From: Paracoccaceae bacterium
GTDB taxonomy: Bacteria; Pseudomonadota; Alphaproteobacteria; Rhodobacterales; Rhodobacteraceae
Assembly: GCA_007121115.1 (NCBI GenBank)
Contig: SKMI01000342.1
Span: forward strand, 1-7,728
Direction of reading: 5' to 3'
Length of the DNA stretch: 7,728 nt
Shown here: positions 1 to 6,000 of the stretch, piece after piece
How the letters are laid out: every line of letters starts with the position of its first letter
Position numbering within the stretch: position 1 is the first letter of the stretch
Program-made: the position numbers and the translations under genes
Notes under the pieces: generated by a model
What the model was told of the DNA's origin: nothing
What the model saw: the letters and a program-made list of their open reading frames with translations, nothing else
The model's database searches: none

Positions 1-1
1 C

Positions 2-304
2 CGGCGCGAACTCCCCGCCGAACACTGGGATCACCTGCGCACCGGAAACCCGATCGAGAGCCTTCGGGCCTGCGCTCGGACCGATGGCGCTTGGCCCTCA
101 GTCGCCACCGTTCGGCACCGGACCGTCCGGACCAGGGGCGCGCTGTCGCAAAAGACGGCGAAGCTCATGGTCTTCAAGCTCGTTCAGGCCGCCACAAAGA
201 CATGGCGCCGACTGCGGGGCGCGAACCAGTTGCCTTTGCTCATCGAAGGCGTCACATTCACCGACGGTGTCGCCGCAAACGACACCGAAAACCGCGCCGC
301 CTGA
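2..304 (+). pseudogene. IS256/Mutator-family transposase, C-terminal fragment, apparently damaged
   Basis: Reading frame 2 gives 100 codons ending in TGA at 302-304. The start reads PAEHWDHLRTGNPIES, the C-terminal signature of IS256-family DDE transposases (usually HWDHIRTTNPIES); the Glu in NPIES is probably the third catalytic acidic residue. In intact relatives this is followed by two residues and then ATVRHRT. Here about 12 extra residues (LRACARTDGAWPSV, about 60-103) separate NPIES from ATVRHRT. The rest is very typical: KGALSQKTAKLMVFKL-type sequence (here RGALSQKTAKLMVFKL), then TWRRLRGANQLPLLIEGVTF and an NDTENRAA end. The extra segment inside a conserved block suggests an inactive copy. 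The family call is firm; loss of function is inferred. The N-terminal three quarters are outside the window. Confidence 0.85.
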
Positions 305-519
305 TCAGGCCGCATCACCCAAAATCCCGCATAGTTCCTATGCGAATGACCGCGGTCCCCGCCAAAACTGAACGAAACCGGCAGGACAGGCCTGCCCGCT
401 GCGCTGAAAAAAACTGCCTCCGAGCCGGAACACAGCGGCCTCGCAGTCTGATCCGCCCTGTTTCAGCAGCCTGCGCGACCGCAGGCGCCGGTCGGGGCGA
501 AAAACGCTTGTCCAGCGGT
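305..519. other. Stretch without a recognisable gene between IS remnant and ialB fragment
   Basis: About 215 bases separate the transposase stop from the first codon where I see IalB similarity. Frame 1 is open through the whole stretch and continuous with the ialB fragment, but its translation here is Arg- and Pro-rich and shows none of the IalB N-terminal landmarks: no signal peptide, no GDW motif, no first cysteine pair. The other frames also show nothing recognisable. I see no convincing -35/-10 promoter. The stretch probably combines the outer end of the IS element with scrambled flanking DNA. Confidence 0.5.
328..344. repeat. 7-bp perfect inverted repeat (3-nt spacer) just past the transposase stop
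   Basis: CGCATAG at 328-334 is mirrored by CTATGCG at 338-344 with a TTC spacer, 24 bases after the transposase stop. It has no following T-run, so it is not a standard intrinsic terminator. Its place suggests part of the IS end region, but this is a positional guess. Confidence 0.4.
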
Positions 520-798
520 CGGATTCAGGCGCTTGTGCCGCCGTCGGTGCATCTGGGCTCGGGGCTCTTTTTCGGACTGGGGCGAGATGACCCGCTGCAA
601 CTCAGTTACCTGCGCTGTGCGCCGGATCATTGCGAGGCAGCAGCGGCGATCGACGAGGCCCGGCTCGCAGCGATGATGGCAGGCCGATCGGCCGTGCTGA
701 CCTACAGGCCGTCGATCACGAGCCCGCCGGTGTCCTTCGAGATTTCGTTGATGGGGATCACTGCCGCGATTGGCCACGCCCGGGCGTTTTCGCCTTGA
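520..798 (+). pseudogene. IalB-family protein, C-terminal half only (5' end lost)
   Basis: Frame 1 from about 520 to the TGA at 796-798 encodes about 92 residues that align with the C-terminal half of the intact IalB-family protein encoded downstream at 2389-2979. LVPPSVHLGSGLFFGLGRDD parallels AQLPMGVYLPGGAVFRFAEM. The cysteine pair is kept with the same spacing, RCAPDHCEAA here against RCFGDICEAA downstream. The tail with EARLAAMMAG and a final ISLMGITAAIG follows the family pattern. The signal peptide, the GDW motif and the first cysteine pair (about 100 residues) are absent, and an IS256 remnant lies a little over 200 bases upstream, so I read it as a truncated gene. It ends 44 bases before the ATG of the transporter gene, so it was probably the first gene of that operon. 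A short functional product from an internal GTG (535) cannot be excluded but would lack a signal peptide. Confidence 0.7.
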
Positions 799-842
799 TC
801 CGCGCAGACGCTGGACAGCGCCGATCGTGGTCCGTTCGGGCC

Positions 843-2336
843 ATGCTAGTGGCTTGGATCCTGCTCCTGGCGGCGACCATGCCCGCTCGCAGTCAGGACT
901 TTTCGATCAGCAGTGTTGCCTTTCCGGCATCGGCCTACCTGTCCGAATCCGACCTGCAGGAGATCGCCGCGCGCTACACCGGGCGGAGCATCGTCTTCGC
1001 CGATCTGCAGGCGATGCTGGCCGAGGTGCAGGGACTGTACGACGCCGCCGGCATCGTCACTGCGCAAGCGATCCTGCCGCCGCAGGACATCGTCGACGGC
1101 ACCCTCAGGGTGGAGCTGATCGAGGCGGTCGTCGAAAGTGTCGAAATTGTCGGGTTCGAGCGCACCAACCCCGCCTTCCTGCGCCGGAACATCGGAGTGG
1201 TCGAGGGAGAGCTGCCCGATTTCGAGCGGCTGGAGCGCGACCTGCGCATCTTCGACATCTCGCATGACATTTCACCCCGGTTGAGCTTCGGAACCGGGGG
1301 TGCACCCGGGACGACCCGCGTGTTGATTGACGGCGACGAGCCGGCGACGCGCAGTTGGGTACTTTCGTTCGACAATTTCGGCCGAGAGGAAACCGGTGTC
1401 TGGCGTGCATCGGCGTTCATGCGCTGGGCAAGCGTGAGCGGGCGCCGCGACATCCTTTCGCTGCAGACCCAGTTCGCGCGCGGTTCGCGACTTGCCGGGG
1501 CAGGCTATTCGATTCCTACGGGAACCGGCGGCGGACGTGTCATCGCGACCGCCAGCCATTCGCGGGCAGACATTGTCGCTGGCGAATTCGAGGTCATCAA
1601 CATCGTCACCAGATCGGACGCAGCCAACATCGCCTACAGTCGGCCGTTTGGGGTAAGTGCGGCGTCGCACTGGATGCTGGACACCGGCGTCGGATACGAG
1701 CGCAACGTGTCCAGCACCACGGGCCTTGCCTTTTCCGACATCCGCATCGCCGAGGTGCATGTCGGCGCCACCTACTCCCGTCAGTTCGCGCGCTCCAGCC
1801 TTCGCGCCGGGATCGGGTCGCGGGTCGGCAATGCCAAGGCCGACGGCACCACCGAGACCGAGGGCGCATTCTGGTTGCTGTCCGGGCATCTGAACTATGC
1901 CCACAGGGCAACGCAGTCGCTGGTGTTCGAGGCGGATGTCACCGGGCAATTCGCCCGAAACCAGAACCTGCCAGTGGCGCGACTGTTCACCGTGGGTGGT
2001 CCGACGACGATGCGGGGGTATCCGATCAACGTGCGCGGGGGCGACTCGGGCGTGATGGCGCGCTTGCAGCTTTCGCTGGCCGAGCAGGTCAACGTGGGCA
2101 ACTTCGGCTTGCGGCCCTTCGCGTTTCTGGATTCTGCGCTCGTCGTGCCGTTCCGGCAGGACGGCGGCATCGACACCAAGCAGGATCTGCTCGCATCGGT
2201 CGGGGGAGGGCTGCGGATGCGGTATCGTGACAACGTTGCGGGTCTTCTCGTGGTTGGGGTGCCGCTTCTCAACACCCAGGGGTTCACCAATACCGGGCGC
2301 CCGACCGCCTTCCTTGGCATCGACTATCAATTCTGA
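843..2336 (+). CDS. TpsB outer-membrane transporter of two-partner secretion (ShlB/FhaC/HecB family)
   Basis: A 497-residue protein that should sit in the outer membrane and export the TpsA exoprotein encoded downstream (type Vb secretion). Residues 1-18 (MLVAWILLLAATMPARSQ) form a short signal peptide. Residues about 19-95 look like the first POTRA domain, with IVFADLQAMLAEVQGLYDAAGI and the LPPQ-DGTLRVELIEA pattern typical of POTRA_2/ShlB. Residues about 97-165 form the second POTRA (VESVEIVGFER, FLRRNIGV, LERDLRIF). The rest is an amphipathic beta-barrel. It carries GGPTTMRGYPINVRGGDSG (about 385-403), the conserved RGY/RGF loop-6 motif that reaches into the pore, and ends in GIDYQF with a terminal aromatic residue as in Omp85-superfamily barrels. 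Length is slightly below the usual 540-590 residues. The reading frame stays open upstream to an ATG at 630, but that part overlaps the ialB fragment and has no protein character. The ATG at 843 places the signal peptide at the N-terminus. A TTG at 795, overlapping the upstream stop as TTGA, is an alternative; neither start has a clear Shine-Dalgarno sequence. Confidence 0.9.
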   Translation: MLVAWILLLAATMPARSQDFSISSVAFPASAYLSESDLQEIAARYTGRSIVFADLQAMLAEVQGLYDAAGIVTAQAILPPQDIVDGTLRVELIEAVVESVEIVGFERTNPAFLRRNIGVVEGELPDFERLERDLRIFDISHDISPRLSFGTGGAPGTTRVLIDGDEPATRSWVLSFDNFGREETGVWRASAFMRWASVSGRRDILSLQTQFARGSRLAGAGYSIPTGTGGGRVIATASHSRADIVAGEFEVINIVTRSDAANIAYSRPFGVSAASHWMLDTGVGYERNVSSTTGLAFSDIRIAEVHVGATYSRQFARSSLRAGIGSRVGNAKADGTTETEGAFWLLSGHLNYAHRATQSLVFEADVTGQFARNQNLPVARLFTVGGPTTMRGYPINVRGGDSGVMARLQLSLAEQVNVGNFGLRPFAFLDSALVVPFRQDGGIDTKQDLLASVGGGLRMRYRDNVAGLLVVGVPLLNTQGFTNTGRPTAFLGIDYQF

Positions 2337-2377
2337 GGCTGCGGGACAGGGGCCCGTTGCCATTACGACAGAACGAC

Positions 2378-2383
2378 GGGAGA
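2378..2383 (+). promoter_or_regulatory. Ribosome binding site of the IalB-family gene
   Basis: GGGAGA lies 5 bases upstream of the GTG at 2389 and is the best purine-rich match near any start in this operon. It decides the GTG start at 2389 over the in-frame ATG at 2227, which lies inside the transporter gene and would put about 54 extra residues before the signal peptide. Confidence 0.65.
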
Positions 2384-2388
2384 CGAAC

Positions 2389-2979
2389 GTGAAAGACATC
2401 CAGTTGCCGCGCCGGGTTCAAGGCCTTCTTGGTGCCTGCACGATCTGGTTGGCGGCGGCGGGGGCGATGGCACAGACCGATGCCCTGGACGCCGGCGATC
2501 TGCCGCAGGCGCCCGAAGGCATCACTGCCGACGAGATAGCGAACAACACCGCCTTCGGCGACTGGGTGATCGTCTGCGAGGCGGTTACGATCCGGCGGAC
2601 CGTCTGCCAGCTGGTCCAGGAGTTGAGCCTGCGCGACAGCGACCAGATGCTGACCCGGTTCATCGCGCTTCCGGTCGAGGATGGCGCGATCCTGGTCGCG
2701 CAGCTGCCGATGGGTGTCTACCTGCCAGGCGGTGCCGTCTTTCGCTTCGCCGAGATGGACGATGAGCCACAGCGCGAGATGATCTGGCAGCGCTGCTTCG
2801 GAGATATCTGCGAGGCGGCCATTCCGCTGCCCGAAGCGGAACTCGCCGTCTTCGCCCGCGCCGAGGCGATGCTGTTCGGGTTCCGGATGGATGCCGAGGC
2901 CGAGCCGATCATCCTGCGCGTCGACGTGAGCCGGTTTTCCGAAGCGTTGAACCTGTTGTCCGAGGCCGTGGTCAACTGA
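2389..2979 (+). CDS. IalB-family (invasion-associated locus B) periplasmic protein
   Basis: A 196-residue protein from a GTG start. Residues 1-28 form a signal peptide: a basic n-region (KDIQLPRR), a hydrophobic core LLGACTIWLAAAG and an AMA|Q cleavage site. The mature part has the IalB-family pattern: a FGDW motif (56-59), a first cysteine pair C63/C73 (VCEAVTIRRTVCQLVQE), a central strand region with LPMGVYLPGG (106-115), and a second cysteine pair C136/C141 (RCFGDICEAA). It ends in a helix-rich tail. The four cysteines probably form two disulfides, which fits a periplasmic location. IalB was named from Bartonella, where it helps red-cell invasion; its biochemical role is not established in general. 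The gene lies 52 bases after the transporter stop and 31 before the exoprotein ATG, so it is most likely co-transcribed with both. A role as a periplasmic helper for the exoprotein or transporter is inferred from position only. Confidence 0.85.
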   Translation: MKDIQLPRRVQGLLGACTIWLAAAGAMAQTDALDAGDLPQAPEGITADEIANNTAFGDWVIVCEAVTIRRTVCQLVQELSLRDSDQMLTRFIALPVEDGAILVAQLPMGVYLPGGAVFRFAEMDDEPQREMIWQRCFGDICEAAIPLPEAELAVFARAEAMLFGFRMDAEAEPIILRVDVSRFSEALNLLSEAVVN

Positions 2980-2987
2980 CGGTAACC

Positions 2988-3007
2988 GGCGCGGACCAAT
3001 CCGCGCC
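2988..3007 (+). promoter_or_regulatory. GC-rich hairpin in the ialB-tpsA gap
   Basis: GGCGCGGA (2988-2995) pairs perfectly with TCCGCGCC (3000-3007) around a CCAA loop, giving an 8-bp stem with seven G-C pairs. It starts 8 bases after the ialB stop and ends 3 bases before the ATG at 3011. No T-run follows, so it is not a standard intrinsic terminator. It could stabilise the upstream message, lower the amount of the very long exoprotein transcript, or mask the start region of the exoprotein gene. Which, if any, applies cannot be read from the sequence. Confidence 0.5.
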
Positions 3008-3010
3008 AAC

Positions 3011-6000
3011 ATGAAGGCTCAAGCCTTGACGTACATGGAAAAAAGCCTGTCGTCGAAACGCCTTGCGGCACTGCTCATGGGCGGCGTGTCCTTGTTTGCA
3101 CTGGGGGTCCTCCCGACGACCGCTCCGGCACAGGTGATACCAGACGGAGCACTCGGCACCAATGTCGCAATGGGTGGTCCCGGTGTGACCCAGGTGACGG
3201 GCGGCACGATTGCCGGGAATGTCCAGTACCACGGCTTTGACAGTTTCAACGTTGCGTCGGGAACCACGGTCAACGTGTTTCAGAACACGGCGACCAATGC
3301 GATGGTCAACCTGATCCGGGGTGGCCAGAGCACGATTGACGGCCAGGTGAATTTCACCAAGGGCGGGGTTGTTGCGGACAGTAATGTGTTCCTGCTCAAC
3401 AGTGACGGCTTCATCGTCGGCGGGACGGGTTCGATCCATGCCGGCCTTCTGACCATCGCCACGCCGACGGCGCTGGAGATGGATGCGCTCGCCTTGCAGG
3501 CGGCGGGGACAGACAACGGGGCCTTCGAGCGGCTGTCGAACGGGGCGATGGCGCTCGCGGATGGCAACATCGAGATCTATGGCCAGATTCACGCCCGTCG
3601 GCTGACCATGAGCGCAGGCGCGCGGATGATCGTCGACGGGTCGTTGATCGTCGAGGACGGCGGCGCAAGCGGCACCATCGCGCCCGCTGTGAACACTGAT
3701 GGCGTTCCCACGGCTGGCGGGGCGCAGGTGCTGGCGGGTGGCGTGATCAGGCTGCACGCGGGCGGCACCATGCGCGTCGGAGGCCAGGCGAAGGCGAGCC
3801 GCGGCACCTCGGGCGGGCTGATCGAGGCGACAGCAGACGGCCCGCTTGCGCTGGCCCCGGCGGGGCTGTTCGATGTGGGCGGCGCAAGTGCGAGCGAAGC
3901 GGGGTCCGTTGTTCTCTACACCAAGGGCAGCGCAACGCTGGAGCCGGGCTTGCGCGTCGCGGCGCGGTCGGGCACCGGAGAGGGCGGGCGGTTCATTCTG
4001 ACGGCGGAGGGCGACATTGACCTCCCCGCCGGGGCGGGCTTCGTGGATCTGGACATGGGCAGCGACACGGCGGGCAACGCAGGCTCGGCGGTGCTGCGCG
4101 CGGGCAAGGCGGGGTCGGTCTTCGTGATCGGGTCGCCGACCGTGTCAGGCGGCGACATTACCGTGCGCGGCGACATCGCCACGCGCGGCGGCGACATCGC
4201 GCTTCAGGGCCTGTCTTCGGTGCTCATCGACAGGGCGACCGTCTCGTCCCGCGGGGTGAGTGATGCCGAAACGCCGTTCGGGGTGGTGCCATCCGCTGTC
4301 GCGGGAAACATCCTGATCGGCGCGCCAGAGATCACGCTGCAAGACGACGCGCGGCTCTGGGCCGATGGCAACGGCGATGCGCGGGGCGGCATGGTGGCGC
4401 TGGTGGCCGAAGCCAGCGCGGAAGAAACCGTCTGGGCGGTGGGCCTGTCATCGCCCGAGGCACGGATCACGCTTTCGAACGCCTCCATCGTCGGCGGCGC
4501 GGTTTCGGTGGTCGCGCTGGCCACGGCGGCGGTGAATTATGGCGAGGCCGGAAACGAGGCGGCAGAGCGGCTGGATGCCGAGCAGGCGGCGGCGCAGAAC
4601 TCGGCGCTGTCCGGTGATTTCGAGCAGTTCTTCACGGATGCCGAAACCTATATCGAAACCCTGATCCGGCGCGAGGCGATCGACCTCAACAACCTGCTGC
4701 CGTTCCGGGCTGCGGTGATGTCCGCCGAGGCGACGATCACCATCGACGCCTCGACGCTGGTTGCCAACAGCAACTGGAAGGGCGCAGGCGCGGACCCCAA
4801 GGCCACCGATGATGCCGAGGCGTTCGCGGCAAACGGCGTGCTGTCGGCGGCGGGCCTGCGGCGCGATACCTATGAACTGCTGGCCCGGCAGGTCACCGGC
4901 GCCGAGATCGAGACGACCCTGCCCACCGCCTTCGATGCCGCGCAGGATGCGGTTTTCGTGCACGCCCACGCGCAGACCGACGTGACGATCAAGCCCGAGT
5001 TCACCGGGCTGGGGGTCGCGGTGGCGATCACCGACACGCATGCGCGGCTGCGCCTGACCGGCAGCACGCTGGAATCGTCGTCCGGGCGCGTGCAGGTCAA
5101 CGCCAGCATTCACGAGAACCTCGACGTGGCGCTTGCCCCCGGCGACAAGAGGGACCTTGCGGCGTCGGTCATCGTCTCGGTGCGCAATGCCACCAGCCAG
5201 GTCGTCACGGATGGCGGGTTGCTGCGCCCCGGTTCGGCGAATGGCGCGTTGCTCATGCAGGCGCTGACGGGCAAGACGCACAGCCTTTCCAACAGCGCCA
5301 ACGCGGGCAAGGACGGAAAGGCGGCGCTGGCGGTGACCGTCTCGATCGGCTCCACGCTGACCGAGCTTGCGGTCAACAGCGCCATTCAGGCGGGCGACGT
5401 CAACCTGCTGGCCGAGACGCTCTATTTCGACAAGTCGACCAAGGTCGAGGCGACCATGGGCGTCACGGAGCCCGAGGCACCGACCGACGACGACAGTGAC
5501 GACAACGACGGTGCCAAAGAGCAATCGAAGGGCTTCGTCCTGCGGCTGAAGGACAAGCTGACCGGCAAGGACGCTGACGCAGGCGACGGGGACGCCGGGG
5601 ACAGCAAGCCGGGCTTCGCCTTTGCGCTGACGACCGACGTGTCGCTCGACAACGTCGTGACCCTTCTGTCCGTCGGTGGCGGTTACACTGACCTCAGCGT
5701 CGATGCGCGCCCCTTCGTCGCCTTCACTGACGACCGGGTGATCACCGCCGGCGATGTCGTGGCCAACGCCCGCTTCCGTTTCGCCACCGAGGACGAGGGC
5801 GGCCAGCCCCTGCGCCGGTCGATCGATGCGGCCTTCGGGGCGCTGTCGGACGAGGCCGACAAGCAGATTGCGGCGATCAACGAAGCCAAGGAAGACGGCG
5901 AAGAGGACAAGACCAAGGCCGATTTCATCGGCGAGTTCGGGAACGCGGTGTTCCTGGCGGCCTCGGTCGCCTCGATCACCGGCACCACCCAGGCCGAGAT

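Larger units (their letters stand above)
1..344 (+). mobile_element. Right-hand end of an IS256-family insertion sequence (partial)
   Basis: The left edge of the window lies inside the transposase gene of an IS256/Mutator-type element, and the rest of the element would be upstream. The outer boundary is a guess: IS256-type elements usually end a few tens of bases after the transposase stop, and a perfect 7-bp inverted repeat (328-334 with 338-344) sits there. I could not identify the true terminal inverted repeat or a target-site duplication, because the other end of the element is not visible. Confidence 0.55.

Noticed and set aside
91..519. Frame-1 open stretch running into the ialB fragment, which would give a 235-residue protein
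   Set aside because: The first part overlaps the transposase fragment, which is clearly coding in frame 2, and the middle part has no IalB features. Only the part from about 520 is supported.
630..842. 5' extension of the transporter gene to an ATG at 630
   Set aside because: It overlaps the ialB fragment in another frame, is low in hydrophobic residues and would bury the signal peptide 71 residues inside the protein.
1272..2399. 375-codon minus-strand open frame opposite tpsB
   Set aside because: Shadow of the transporter gene: no signal, no domain, and a composition typical of high-GC antisense reading.
2988..3007. Reading the ialB-tpsA hairpin as a Rho-independent terminator
   Set aside because: There is no run of T after the stem, and the exoprotein gene starts immediately after it with no alternative promoter in sight.
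3026..3054. TTGACG as a -35 box of a private tpsA promoter
   Set aside because: No acceptable -10 box lies 16-18 bases downstream, and the site is within the 5' coding part if ATG 3011 is used.
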